From Pigoraptor vietnamica (taxonomy: Eukaryota > Opisthokonta > Filasterea), in assembly GCA_943704525.1 (NCBI GenBank), contig CALSCQ010001169.1, positions 1-64,000 on the forward strand: a DNA stretch of 64,000 nt, given 5' to 3'. This document shows positions 44,763 through 54,500 of this stretch, one piece after another. The position numbers and the translations under genes were made by a program. The notes under the pieces are model-generated. The model was not told where the DNA came from. It was given only the letters and a program-made list of their open reading frames with translations, and made no database searches. Every line of letters starts with the position of its first letter. Within the stretch, counting starts at the first letter, position 1.

Positions 44763-47700
44763 ATGACGTCCTTTCTCCACCTCCCCGTGGACGCACTCGG
44801 CGTCATCGGCGCATTTCTCCCTTCCGCCGACCGCCGTTCTCTCTCGCACGTGTCGCGTGGGCTGCGCAACGCGGCCGTGTCTCTTTGGCCAGACGATATT
44901 GCCATCTTTCTCAAGCGCCAGGTGTTGCGCGCGATGGCTGTGGATGCGGACTTCGCCGCGCTCGTGCGCGACACGCTCCTCTGTGGTCCCCTCGTGGCAC
45001 TCCCCGTTTGCGCTGTGATTGATGACTGCTGCACAGCGACGGGCGTTAAGGAGAGGAGAACGTCAATTGGGACGGCGTTCGAAGGGTTTCCTGTTGTTAC
45101 CGAGAGGGTGTGCGCCACCTGCGGCGCACGTGAGCCTTTTGTTCGGGCCCCGGTGTACGACTTGGCATATGTCGACCGCTTCCACCGCGTGGAAGTGATG
45201 TACGCGCCGTCCTTGAAGAACGTTTCGCGGCTTCTCCCTGTGAACGCGCTCGTGCTTCAGGGCTGCGATGTGCCAGACATTTCGTGCCTGGCGGAGAGTG
45301 CGACGCTCCGACAGCTAACGCTGTGTTGGTGCAAAGGCATAACAGCTCTCCCGTACATTCCGTCCCTCCAGCGCGCGGAAATTCGCGGCTGCAATGCGCT
45401 GACGTCGATCGATGCGCTGGCACACGTCCGCGCGGTCGTCTTGGAGGGGTGCGATAATGTGCACTATGTGAGCTCCCTCGCACGTGTGCACATGGTCGTG
45501 ATCGCGAAACGTGCGAACGCGGTGACGGACGTGTCGGCGCTGTTTCTGGGCCACGTACACACGCTGGCGTTGGACGATGTGACAATACGGCCCCTACCAC
45601 AGGGTGCGCGCGTCCATACGCTCACGCTATCGCGGGTGCGCGTGCTGTGTGCCCAGCACGAGGGCGTCAGGCTTTCGGAGCAAATGCGGCGCTCGTTGTT
45701 TTCTAGGGTGGACCTCACGACTCTCACGCTCACGTCGCTGATTCTGTGCAACGGCCCGCTTCCATCGTACGAGTCCCGGGGAGGCTGGTCGAATGACTCT
45801 GATGCGTATGCGCCTGCGGGCGGCTTTGACGTCCTTGTGGCGTCACGGATGACCTCGGTTCGCATCCTCCTCGACAGCGGAAGACTTTACAGTCTCTCGT
45901 GGATGTGCCGTCTTTCGCGCGCAATCATCGAACTGCCCCACTGGGCAACCATTGAACGACACGAGCTGGCGCCGCTCGCTTTGGTGCCGCACGTGACCCT
46001 GCGCGGGCGCATCGACAAGTCGGTATACGGACTGCTCCCCGCCGTCGCCTCTGCGATCCGGCAGTCGCCCGCCGACGTTCGCATGGCGCGGCACGGGTGC
46101 GGCGCATTGGCCGGTCGTCGGTGGTCCGTCGGGAAGAACACCGATCGCTTCCGAGACGTTGACTTTGCGAGCGCTGTTCTCAACGCGATTGCGTCGTTTC
46201 CCGCAGACGAAATGGTGGTGTGCGATGGCCTCAAATCGCTGACGATGATGATTAGGCCGAATGCCATTGGTACGAGGGACGAGGACATCTGCCCGTTGGA
46301 CTGGGTGGCGGCGGCGCGTGCATGCCTTCGACGGGAAGGAGAGACGGCGGCGTGCGTTTCGGCGGCTCTTTCTTTGCTGTTAGAAGCGATGATGAGCGCG
46401 CGCAGTGAAGCGAGGGGCGATGACGCGCGACTACTGCGCGATGCCGTCCCTTTCGACGAGATGGCTATTTTGGCTATGCTCGCTGCACGTGCGTGGCCGG
46501 ACAATGTTGTCGTGTTGGAGCCTGCGGCCGAGATTCTCGACTTCTGCGCCTCCATGCTGCTTCTTACAGGAACACGTGTGGCGGCGATGAATGAGCCATC
46601 TGATACCGTGTGGATGCGACGACTGGTGACGATAAGCGCGATACTGCCCGAAGCGGCGGTTGTGAGCATTCGGCACGACCGGTCGTGGCTGTCGACCGCC
46701 GCACGCGCAGCTGTGGCGCTGGCGCAGCACTCGTCCTCCGTTCGTCGTGTTCCCACCATGCGTCTCGCGATGCATCTCCTCGCGGCAGTGGCGGACATCG
46801 ACCGCAGCTGCGCGCGCGAACTTGTGGAGGCCGGTGCGCTGGACGTGTTGATGGATCGCGCTGCCGCATCCCTTGCGGTGCCGTACTGTCGCGACGTGGA
46901 CGTCTCGTGGATTAGGCCCCTGGTGAGGCTCGCGCAGTACGCGCGGGACGGCGGTTCCGATGCGCCTGCTGTGGTGTCTGTGGAGCTGTTGTTTGACGTG
47001 GCACGGCGATTGTCGCAATGGGCTCTCGCTACAGGCGGGGAGTGCGACGGCTTGTTGGAGTTGCTATCCGCCGGGGAATCGCCTCTCCCGCCGCGTAAGG
47101 TCTTCCGTACGCCGGGAGAAGCTCTCATCGCGAAAGTCGTCAAATGCCACCGTTTTGAGCTCGAGCTGACGCTGGCTGCCGTGCTCACGATTAGATTGGT
47201 TGACAGCCGCCGGCTTGCCGACGTGGACCGCGCAATCCTCGTTGCGCTGTCGACGCATGTCACACAGAGCCCCCGATTGCTGTGGCAATGCGCGGAGGGT
47301 GTGTTCTCAGTGGAGGGGTGCGGTTCGTTAATTGGCCGTGCCGGGGGTGGCTTTGCGTTCCTTTCGGCCTCATTAAGGGCCGCCCTCTTTCGCGGGACGG
47401 ATCCGCATGTATTCCGCGCACTCGCGGCGGGCCTTTGGGATCTTGTCTTGGCCGACGAGGATGGGGGACACCCCGACGCTGTCGAGGCGGCTCTTTCGGA
47501 CTGTGTCGCGTGCCTAGAGCGTGAGTGCGTGTGGGCTGTGGACAATCGGGCCGTTCTGCGGGACATTGCGCGCTCGGCGGCGCTTCTGCTGTTTAGAAGG
47601 TGCCGCCCTGAGCGCTTCGCTGTTGCACCTGCGACCCTCTGTGCCGTGGCGGTGGGGGCGGCCGTGGGGATTGAGACCCAAGCGGCGGATGCAAAGAGGA

Positions 47701-48227
47701 ATGCCGAGTCCCTGAAGGGCGACTTTGGTGTGGTGCTGCACGTATCGCGCCTGTCGGTTGGGGCGATCGCTTCAAAATCGACGTGCGATGCTCTGCGCGC
47801 GTGCGGAGACCTGCTCTCTCGTTTGGTTGTGCCGATTTTCAGAAACTACCAACATGAGGGGCAGGAGAGTCGGGTGGCGGAGGTTGGGCTTGAAGCCCAC
47901 GGCGTCGCGTTAGAGGTTCAAATCGCGTGCTCTCTGCTTACAGCGGTTGTGAGAGGCGGGCTGTTGGTCGCGGCAGGCGAGAAAACTTATATAGAGTACA
48001 AATCCCGGTGTCGATTCAATGTCGTCCTCGGGGCTGCGACCATCGTTGCGCTCTGTGCGTTAACTGAAGAGCAACGCGCATTACTCGTTGTGGACGCGTC
48101 GTACACGGTGCGGACGCTGCGCCGGCTTTTCGCAGAGACGAAATCATCAGTACGGGCTTCTGCACACGCGGAGATCCTGGCGTCGCTGTCGGTTGCGCTG
48201 AAGGAGCTGTCGAAGAAGCTCGTTTGA
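44763..48227 (+). CDS. F-box-like protein with leucine-rich repeats and a long helical C-terminus
   Basis: Intronless, 1,154 residues. The N-terminus LPVDALGVIGAFLPSADRRS with LSHVSRGLRNAA fits an F-box (L-P..v...i..fL...d...ls.vs+.lr), which would dock to SKP1 in an SCF ubiquitin ligase. Residues about 140-300 hold irregular LRRs (LVLQGCDVPDIS, LTLCWCKGITALP, AEIRGCNALTSI, VVLEGCDNVHYV), resembling cysteine-containing F-box LRRs. A CATC..CGAREPF pair at 115-125 could bind metal. The C-terminal 800 residues are Ala/Leu/Val-rich helices that look armadillo-like without a clean repeat. The ATG at 44763 is chosen because it starts the F-box; an in-frame ATG at 44667 would add 32 unconvincing residues. 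F-box assignment is moderate and substrate unknown. Confidence 0.75.
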   Translation: MTSFLHLPVDALGVIGAFLPSADRRSLSHVSRGLRNAAVSLWPDDIAIFLKRQVLRAMAVDADFAALVRDTLLCGPLVALPVCAVIDDCCTATGVKERRTSIGTAFEGFPVVTERVCATCGAREPFVRAPVYDLAYVDRFHRVEVMYAPSLKNVSRLLPVNALVLQGCDVPDISCLAESATLRQLTLCWCKGITALPYIPSLQRAEIRGCNALTSIDALAHVRAVVLEGCDNVHYVSSLARVHMVVIAKRANAVTDVSALFLGHVHTLALDDVTIRPLPQGARVHTLTLSRVRVLCAQHEGVRLSEQMRRSLFSRVDLTTLTLTSLILCNGPLPSYESRGGWSNDSDAYAPAGGFDVLVASRMTSVRILLDSGRLYSLSWMCRLSRAIIELPHWATIERHELAPLALVPHVTLRGRIDKSVYGLLPAVASAIRQSPADVRMARHGCGALAGRRWSVGKNTDRFRDVDFASAVLNAIASFPADEMVVCDGLKSLTMMIRPNAIGTRDEDICPLDWVAAARACLRREGETAACVSAALSLLLEAMMSARSEARGDDARLLRDAVPFDEMAILAMLAARAWPDNVVVLEPAAEILDFCASMLLLTGTRVAAMNEPSDTVWMRRLVTISAILPEAAVVSIRHDRSWLSTAARAAVALAQHSSSVRRVPTMRLAMHLLAAVADIDRSCARELVEAGALDVLMDRAAASLAVPYCRDVDVSWIRPLVRLAQYARDGGSDAPAVVSVELLFDVARRLSQWALATGGECDGLLELLSAGESPLPPRKVFRTPGEALIAKVVKCHRFELELTLAAVLTIRLVDSRRLADVDRAILVALSTHVTQSPRLLWQCAEGVFSVEGCGSLIGRAGGGFAFLSASLRAALFRGTDPHVFRALAAGLWDLVLADEDGGHPDAVEAALSDCVACLERECVWAVDNRAVLRDIARSAALLLFRRCRPERFAVAPATLCAVAVGAAVGIETQAADAKRNAESLKGDFGVVLHVSRLSVGAIASKSTCDALRACGDLLSRLVVPIFRNYQHEGQESRVAEVGLEAHGVALEVQIACSLLTAVVRGGLLVAAGEKTYIEYKSRCRFNVVLGAATIVALCALTEEQRALLVVDASYTVRTLRRLFAETKSSVRASAHAEILASLSVALKELSKKLV

Positions 48228-48931
48228 CGGCGGTTACTGCAACGTCCTTGTCAATGAATGCAGTCAATAATTATTCATATATTAATCATCAGATATATAG
48301 CCCTTTTCCCTCTGAGAGTGCTCCCAGGGGTACTGAACTCCTAGATCATCTTATTAGAAATTCTAAAGAGCGACCAAGAGGCGCAGTAAGTTTCCGCCAG
48401 CGACATTTAAACGAAATAAATGTCCATGCACACAACACATATCCGTGACGCGGCAATATCTCTCAAATTGCCCGCTGCCGACGTCACTCGCCTATCGCAG
48501 CCGCCTTCCCCTTGGTACTCTGCGCATACGGCGAAATCCGACGGCCGCTGGCACCCCATTGCTGCCGCTGCAGCTGAGGCGCCGATCACCCTCATCGCCA
48601 GTACCGCCCGACGGACCGGCCGCGTCGCTCACGCTGCCCGACGAGACTGTTCTGTGCACAGCGCGCCCTGAACCCGGGTCCCTTCGCCGTCAGTCGACCG
48701 CGCCTCGTCGCCCAAAATCCGACGCTTTTGACGCGAGAGCGGCGGCGAGACAATCTCAATCCAGTCCGCGCGCCGTACGCGGGCTGTGCGTGTGCCGGAA
48801 CAATGCCGACATACAATGACATGTACAGCGCCGCCCGGCACTCAGATAATCGCCACGAGCGTTGTGACAGCACGGAGACGAACGGCACATCGAGCGAGTC
48901 GCCCAGAGCGAGAGAGAGGACGGTTGCGGCG
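48228..48931. other. Non-coding gap, AT-rich at its left end
   Basis: Bases 48240-48300 are AT-rich (ATAATTATTCATATATTAAT) right after the F-box gene stop and may hold its poly(A) region. Frames up to 150 codons exist on the minus strand, but they lack any recognisable motif. I see no supportable gene. Confidence 0.4.
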
Positions 48932-49681
48932 CTATCGAAGTGCACGAGAGACCATTCGTTCGCGGAGGAAGTCGCCGGCATGTGACTCAGATACGTCAAA
49001 GCAGGAAAATAAAGAAAAGAAAAAAACTGTAAAGTCTCGTCAGAAAACACTTACCGCCGCCTCCGTCTGCTTAGACTTCTCACGCGCAAACTTGCGGGCA
49101 CGCATGGGAATCTTGGGCGTCTCGAGCCGAGCACGCAGCGCCACTGTGCACCGGCTGGCGTGAGGCCGATGTGCTCAAAGCCCATGGCCGGAAATTTGAC
49201 GCCACTGCCGTGTTCCGCTATCGAAAAATTTGCGCGCCAAAATTTTGGCCATCACGCTGAGTCCCACAGTTATCGTAATACTGAATACTGGCCGATAGCA
49301 AGACTCACTCGAGGTCGGCTCGACGGCGCGGCACTCCCTCGCAATGCGAGCGTAGATGGCGTCCGGCATGCCCTCCTAATCGAACCCAAAGTAGAGGTCC
49401 GGTCGCCGGCGGCATCACGCATCCAGCGGCAGGTGAGGCGAGAGTCGCAAAGTTACGGCGCTCGTAAGGGTCGAGCTGGCGAAGCCACGCTCGGGGGGTC
49501 CGTCGCTGAGGCAACTGAGGGCGACGAAGCGCATCCTCGAGGGGACGGAACGCCAGCTGCAAATGTCAGTGGCGAAAAGTTAGAGGAATATATCGAAAAA
49601 TCATGCATAAAGAAGAAACCTCACTGGGTGCGTGGCAGGGACACTCGAAGCCAATAAGGAGAGAGAATAATATAACACCAT
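48932..49681 (-). CDS. Candidate five-exon gene for a small basic protein, not recognised
   Basis: Five short blocks (49625-49681, 49419-49556, 49309-49375, 49055-49143, 48932-48985) join through four GT-AG introns whose phases agree throughout, giving 134 residues with no internal stop. Splice signals are good: donor GTGAGG, then branch-like CTAAC and acceptor TTTGCAG before block 2, donor GTGAGT after block 3, donor GTAAGT after block 4. The product is Arg-rich (PLEDALRRPQLPQRRTPRA, LDPYERRNFATLA, PDAIYARIARECRAVEPTS, PKIPMRARKFAREKSKQTEA). I recognise no family. Block 1 and its ATG are the least certain part; acceptors of blocks 3 and 5 are weak. It could be a small mitochondrial or ribosome-associated protein, but that is a guess from composition. 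Confidence 0.4.
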
Positions 49682-50603
49682 AAATGCTCGTGGATGTCAG
49701 TGCTTCTCAATATCAAGGGCGGGTCAAACACAAACTCGAGAATCGCGCGAAAGGCGTCCTACGGGAGGTGTTGCTGCTGGTGAGCAACTTCGCATATATA
49801 ACTGACACAGAGCGTCGCGTGTGTGCAGAGGGAAGTCGACCGCTGAAGGCGCAAAGGTAAATAGAGAGCTTCACGTGTGTGAGGGACGAACCCAGAGTGC
49901 TCCACTTGCCATTGGCTGTTTGAATTTTTCCGATGCGCTGTTTGTTTACCCGGACTGAGCCGGACATTCGCGAAAAATAATCGCTTTTTCAATACTCTGT
50001 TGGTACTCAGCAGGCGCCGCAATAAATTGCGCTGACGTTTCTCAGAAAATTCGTGGCTTTTCCGTTGCGTCGGAAAATGGACGTTGCGAGGCAAGTGAAA
50101 AAGGTGCACACGCAAAACACTGACACGCACACGCACACATGCGCGCACACACACACTCTCTATTTCTCTCGTTTGTCGTCCGCAACGGACGACCTGACGA
50201 ACGAAAGCCTCCTTATTCTCTCTACGTATTGCCGCGAAAGTGCCCACTCATACTTCCCCCGTCTGAAGACACGCGGTGTTCGTGAGATTACCCGAGCTCC
50301 AAGCGCTTAGTTGCGGTCCATTCGCACAACGCGTGTGGGAGGCGCGTACTCTAAGGGCATTCTGCTCCCCACGCTGACCCTTTCCGTCCGCTGTTGCTAC
50401 GGAGTGGCACGACAGGGCGCAGGGCTTCCCAAGTGCCGCTTGCTCTCGCTGCACCTTGCGCGGGAGACGTGTCCCTGTCACGACGGGACTCACGCACGTG
50501 ACCATGCGGCGGGGCTTCTGCTGACGGACGCCCCATTGGCTATCTCTCGCTTGAGAGCGCATCTCTCCCCTCCGCGTCGACGCGCGCTCGCGCTTCCACG
50601 AGG
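49682..50603. other. Non-coding gap with a CA tract
   Basis: About 920 bases without a recognisable exon. A CA/CG simple tract is at 50105-50155, and CCATTGGC, GCACGTGACC (50494-50502) and CCCCATTGG (near 50530) promoter-like words lie just upstream of the next gene. Confidence 0.5.
50494..50502. promoter_or_regulatory. CACGTGAC site upstream of the RBD-RhoGEF gene
   Basis: GCACGTGAC, 102 bases before the start codon at 50604; related to the TCACGTGA word of other promoters in the window. Confidence 0.35.
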
Positions 50604-53600
50604 ATGGGGGGAGACACTGCGGCGGCCGCGCCGCGATCGTCCATTGCGGACGTTGCAACCGCCGAGGAGGGACAGCATTTGATCCGCGTGTCGCTGCCCG
50701 ACAATCAGGGGACGGTCGTGTGCGTGCACGGGTCGGTCACGCTGATGGACGCGCTGCAGCCGGCGCTCGCGCGGCGGCGACTGAACGCCTCGGACTACAT
50801 GCCGTGCTTCTTCGGCACGGCGCAAAAGGCCGGGTGGCAGACGCCCGTCTCGGCGCTCCCCAGCTACCACATTGTGCTCGCGGCGATCCCCCGCCACATG
50901 CACGGCTCGATCCGCAAGAAGATCAACTGGGCGGACGAAGGGGGCGCCGAGGGGGAGGGGGCGACGGCGGTGGTCGCGGTCAAGTCCCACACGCGCTCGA
51001 CGGCGGCCGCGCGCAGGCTGTCGGTGGTGGCGAGCGCGGCGGTGTTCGAGGCCATCGACGAGCAGGCTGCGGGTGGGACGGGCACCTCGCCGCCCGCGCC
51101 CTCCGACGCCCTCGCGCCCTCAGCGGACGCGGCGCCGCAGGCTGCGACGGCGGCGATCGACAAGCGCACGCGCATCGTGAACGAGCTCGTGGCGACGGAA
51201 CGCGCGTTTGTGAGCTCGATGGACTACCTCGTCGCGACGTACTGCGTGCCGCTGCGGTCGACGCCGGGCATACTGCTTGGCGAGGATGCGCGCGTCATCT
51301 TCGGCAATGTAGACGAGCTCGTGGAGGGCAACCGGCAGCTGCTCGTGCGCATGGAGGAGGTGCTGGCGAAGTGGGACACGGCGACGTCGCGCGTGGGGCC
51401 GCTGTTCAAGTCGATGGAGCCGTTCTTCACACTCTACGAGAACTACTGCAACAACCACGCCGCAGCCACCGCCGCGCTCCTCCGATGCCAGGAGCGCGAG
51501 TCGTTTGCGTTCTTCCTGAGGGACGTCCAGCGCAGCGCCACGGCGGCGGCATCGGCGGCTGCGGCCGGGGCCGCGCAGCGCGGGGACGGCGTGGCGGGTG
51601 CGGCGCACCAGTCGCTCGACTCGCTTCTGCTGATGCCCGTGCAGCGCGTGCCGCGGTACATTCTGATGTTGCAAGAGCTCCTCAAGCACACGCCAGAGAC
51701 GCACCCGGACCGCGACGACATTGCCGCCGCGCTCGAGGAGGTGCGCCGCCTCGCAGAGTCGCTCAACGAGAACGTGCGCCGTGCGGAGAACGAGGCGTAC
51801 GTCGCCGCAATCGAGCGCGCCTTTCCGATGGACTCGCTCGCGCTCACGACGTCGCCGCCGCTGTCCACGTGGACGGGCGCGGCGGCGGTTGTGTCGCAGT
51901 CGCCCTCGGGGGGGCATGTCCAGGCGGCGCAGCAGCAGCAGATGCGCAGCTCGCGCACCATGAGCGACTCTGCGGCGTCGTCGTCGTCTTCGGCGCGGGA
52001 GGCGGCGTCCCGCGTGCGGCAGTCGCGCGCCACGACCATGCTGGGCATTCCCGAGACGCCGCCGCCCGTGTCGCCAACGACGCAGCGCGCGTCCGTGTTT
52101 GAATTTCCGTCGCCATCGGCTTCTACGAGCAGCCCTTCGCCCTCGCCGCAGCCGCCCGTGGCCGCCAAGTGCACGCGCCGGTTCATCATGGAGGGCATGC
52201 TGCGCGTGTCGGGGGACGACGGGTCCGTGCGCGACCGCTACGTCTTTCTCCTCTCGGACCAGCTGCTGATCGCAAAGCCCCGCTCGGCCGCCAACGTGTC
52301 GATCGAGCGCGGCGCGCAGTTCAACATCAAGGCGCGGGTGGCTCTGCACGAGGCGTGGGTTGCGGGCGCCGACGACTTTGGCGATCCCGAGTCCTTCCTC
52401 GTCGGGTGGGGCGGCCGCGTCACATACCTCGGCGTGGGCTCGCAAATTGAGCGCGACACGTGGCTGGAGGCCGTCGCCGGGCGCATTGCCGCGGAGAAGC
52501 AGGCGGACCCAAACGGGCGCGGGCCGCTGATGGTGCACCGCGAAGAGTCGTCTGGGCAGCACGCGCAGACGGCGCAGCGCGGGTTCTCGCTGTCGAAGGG
52601 CTTTTACGCCACGACCGCCGACGACGTCAATGCAGTCATGCGCGCGGCGCTCGACAAATTCGGCATCGTGGGCGACCCTGCTTGGTATGGGCTGTGGGAA
52701 GTGTACGACCCACCGAACGGGTACCCGCGCTCGCGCATTCTGCTGCCGTACGAGTGCCCCCTTATTCTCCGCTACGCCCTCGTTGCCATGGGGCGCCACG
52801 AGCACACGCGGCTGGTGATGCGAGAGTATGACGCGTCCGCACTCGCGCGCACGGACATGCAGCGGCACCTGGCACGTGAGCCACGTGACCAGCGATCGGC
52901 CAGCGTCGGCAGCCGCCCCGTCTCGCAGCGCCTCAGCTCGTCTTCTGTGAAGCCCCTCCTGGGAACCCTTAGCGCCGCGTGGAGCAGCGGCGGCAGTCGC
53001 ACGAGCATCTTCTCGGACGCGGCGCCGCCGTCCCGCCTCTCCGGTGGCACGATCGCCTCGTTTGCGCGCCGCAGCACCAAGCGCGCGCCATCGCGACCGC
53101 AGAGACAAGGGTCGACGGCGAGTGCCCGCTCGGAGAAGCTCTACACGGGACGGCCGGTGGAGGCGCTCGTCGCTTCGGTGTCGGACGCGTCGTCGCACCG
53201 CCCGAGCGTGGTGTCCCACCGCGGGTCGGATGCCTCGACGGCCAGCGGTTACTCGGTGACCAGCGCGTCTTCTGCGGTTCCCCCCGACGCGACCGAATCG
53301 CCCGTCACAGCCGCGGGGACCGTCCGCCTGACCCTTGTCGCCCCCATCCGCGACCTCCTGCAGCACCTGTACGACTCCGGCCAGGGCAGGCGCGCCCTCT
53401 TCCGCCCCGCGCCCATCAGCCGGCTCGGCGCGGACCTCCTGGACGCGTTTGACTTTGGGCTCCACGTGGAAATGTCCGACGTGCCGGTCAACGTCGCCGC
53501 GTCGATGGTCGTCGAGCTCCTCTCGAAGATGCCCGACTCGCTCGTGCCCGTGCGCGCGTGGTTTCCGTACGCGCCACAGCTCCTCGCGGCCGCCAAGTCA

Positions 53601-54275
53601 CGTGCCTCGTGGGGTGGCAGCGGGCGCCGCGGGTCGCAGGGGTCCGCCTCGGCCAACCCTGCGCTGCCCCTCGTCAAGTCTGTGGTGGAGGCGCTGTCGG
53701 ATGCCGGGCGCCTCGTGTTCGGCAGCCTCTGCGGCGTGCTCGCGCGCCTGGCGGCGGGGTCGGACGGCCTTGCGCCGGACACGGCGGCCGATCGGCTGTA
53801 CGCGGCGATTGTCGGCCTGCCTTCGGGCGAGAACGGCTTCACGTCGACGCTGACGTTTGCGGAGCTTGGCATTGCGGCAGCTGCGCTGGTCGAGTGCGCC
53901 ATTGTGGAGGCCGTGCGCCTGTTTGGCGCAGATGTGCTGGAGGGCCCAAGACGCCTCTCACAGCTGCCGTCGATGCGCGAGTCGATGGACGAGGGGATGT
54001 CCACGCCCTCCGCGCCCTCCACGCCACTGCCGACCGCGTCCACGCCCCTGACGACGCCGGCAGTAGCAGCGACCCGCTCTCTCACCGACGTGCCCGTCTC
54101 ATCGCCCGCGATTGCGGCGACGCGCGCGCTGCCGGCCGTGCCGTCGCACGTCATCGCCCCTCAGTCTGAGATGGAGGCGCCAGTGGCCTCATCGGCAGCG
54201 CATGTGGACGAAGAGGGGCGCGTGTTCACGTTTGACTCTTCGTTTGTCGGGGAGCTGAGGGAGACGACCATATGA
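50604..54275 (+). CDS. RBD-DH-PH-RA-RhoGAP-like GTPase regulator
   Basis: Intronless, 1,223 residues. About 25-95: Raf-type Ras-binding domain (IRVSLPDNQGTVVCVHGS, compare Raf VRVYLPNKQRTVV). About 189-400: Dbl-homology RhoGEF domain (RIVNELVATERAFVSSMDYL, VGPLFKSMEPFFTLYENYC, LLMPVQRVPRYILMLQELLK as the conserved H8 helix). About 525-633: PH domain (FIMEGMLRVSG, RYVFLLSDQLLIAK, ending DTWLEAVAGRI). About 665-750: Ras-association-like fold (VMRAALDKFGI, WYGLWEV, RLVMREYD). About 913-1086: RhoGAP-like domain (RALFRPAP with candidate arginine finger R934, VNVAASMVVELLSKMPDSLV, then ALPLVKSVVEALSDAGRLVF). Linkers are Ala/Ser/Pro-rich. DH-PH is firm; RBD and RA are likely; the GAP call is weaker. 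The layout predicts a Ras-controlled switch for Rho/Rac, partly like BCR. Confidence 0.88.
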   Translation: MGGDTAAAAPRSSIADVATAEEGQHLIRVSLPDNQGTVVCVHGSVTLMDALQPALARRRLNASDYMPCFFGTAQKAGWQTPVSALPSYHIVLAAIPRHMHGSIRKKINWADEGGAEGEGATAVVAVKSHTRSTAAARRLSVVASAAVFEAIDEQAAGGTGTSPPAPSDALAPSADAAPQAATAAIDKRTRIVNELVATERAFVSSMDYLVATYCVPLRSTPGILLGEDARVIFGNVDELVEGNRQLLVRMEEVLAKWDTATSRVGPLFKSMEPFFTLYENYCNNHAAATAALLRCQERESFAFFLRDVQRSATAAASAAAAGAAQRGDGVAGAAHQSLDSLLLMPVQRVPRYILMLQELLKHTPETHPDRDDIAAALEEVRRLAESLNENVRRAENEAYVAAIERAFPMDSLALTTSPPLSTWTGAAAVVSQSPSGGHVQAAQQQQMRSSRTMSDSAASSSSSAREAASRVRQSRATTMLGIPETPPPVSPTTQRASVFEFPSPSASTSSPSPSPQPPVAAKCTRRFIMEGMLRVSGDDGSVRDRYVFLLSDQLLIAKPRSAANVSIERGAQFNIKARVALHEAWVAGADDFGDPESFLVGWGGRVTYLGVGSQIERDTWLEAVAGRIAAEKQADPNGRGPLMVHREESSGQHAQTAQRGFSLSKGFYATTADDVNAVMRAALDKFGIVGDPAWYGLWEVYDPPNGYPRSRILLPYECPLILRYALVAMGRHEHTRLVMREYDASALARTDMQRHLAREPRDQRSASVGSRPVSQRLSSSSVKPLLGTLSAAWSSGGSRTSIFSDAAPPSRLSGGTIASFARRSTKRAPSRPQRQGSTASARSEKLYTGRPVEALVASVSDASSHRPSVVSHRGSDASTASGYSVTSASSAVPPDATESPVTAAGTVRLTLVAPIRDLLQHLYDSGQGRRALFRPAPISRLGADLLDAFDFGLHVEMSDVPVNVAASMVVELLSKMPDSLVPVRAWFPYAPQLLAAAKSRASWGGSGRRGSQGSASANPALPLVKSVVEALSDAGRLVFGSLCGVLARLAAGSDGLAPDTAADRLYAAIVGLPSGENGFTSTLTFAELGIAAAALVECAIVEAVRLFGADVLEGPRRLSQLPSMRESMDEGMSTPSAPSTPLPTASTPLTTPAVAATRSLTDVPVSSPAIAATRALPAVPSHVIAPQSEMEAPVASSAAHVDEEGRVFTFDSSFVGELRETTI

Positions 54276-54300
54276 GCAGTCTTTGTGTTTGCGTTGCGCC

Positions 54301-54306
54301 ATAAAC
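54301..54306 (+). terminator. Possible poly(A) signal of the RhoGEF gene
   Basis: GCGCCATAAACA 26 bases after the stop; nearly the same word follows the dynein gene. Confidence 0.45.
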
Positions 54307-54500
54307 AAGCCTATTATCACGCATTTGCGTTGCCGAAAAGCGCTGTTTTTCCAACGGGTAACAAGAGCTCGGGGCCACAGATGTCAAGTGCGATAAAGTG
54401 CGTGTATTGAGTTGCCCGACAAGGGCACCACTGGCACGCTATTCACATTGTGTGCCTCATAGCGAAAGAGAAAACAGAGCAGACGACGGCCTCGGTGACG

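Noticed and set aside
48592-49050. A 152-codon minus-strand frame
   Set aside because: No motif, and it conflicts with the splice-consistent five-exon model; kept only as unexplained sequence.
49160-49657. A 165-codon plus-strand frame
   Set aside because: Antisense to the candidate five-exon gene, with no recognisable domain and no upstream promoter signal.
45887-53465. Minus-strand frames of 559 and 781 codons opposite the F-box and RhoGEF genes
   Set aside because: Antisense shadows: Arg/Ser/Pro-rich translations without motifs, while the plus strand carries domain signatures.
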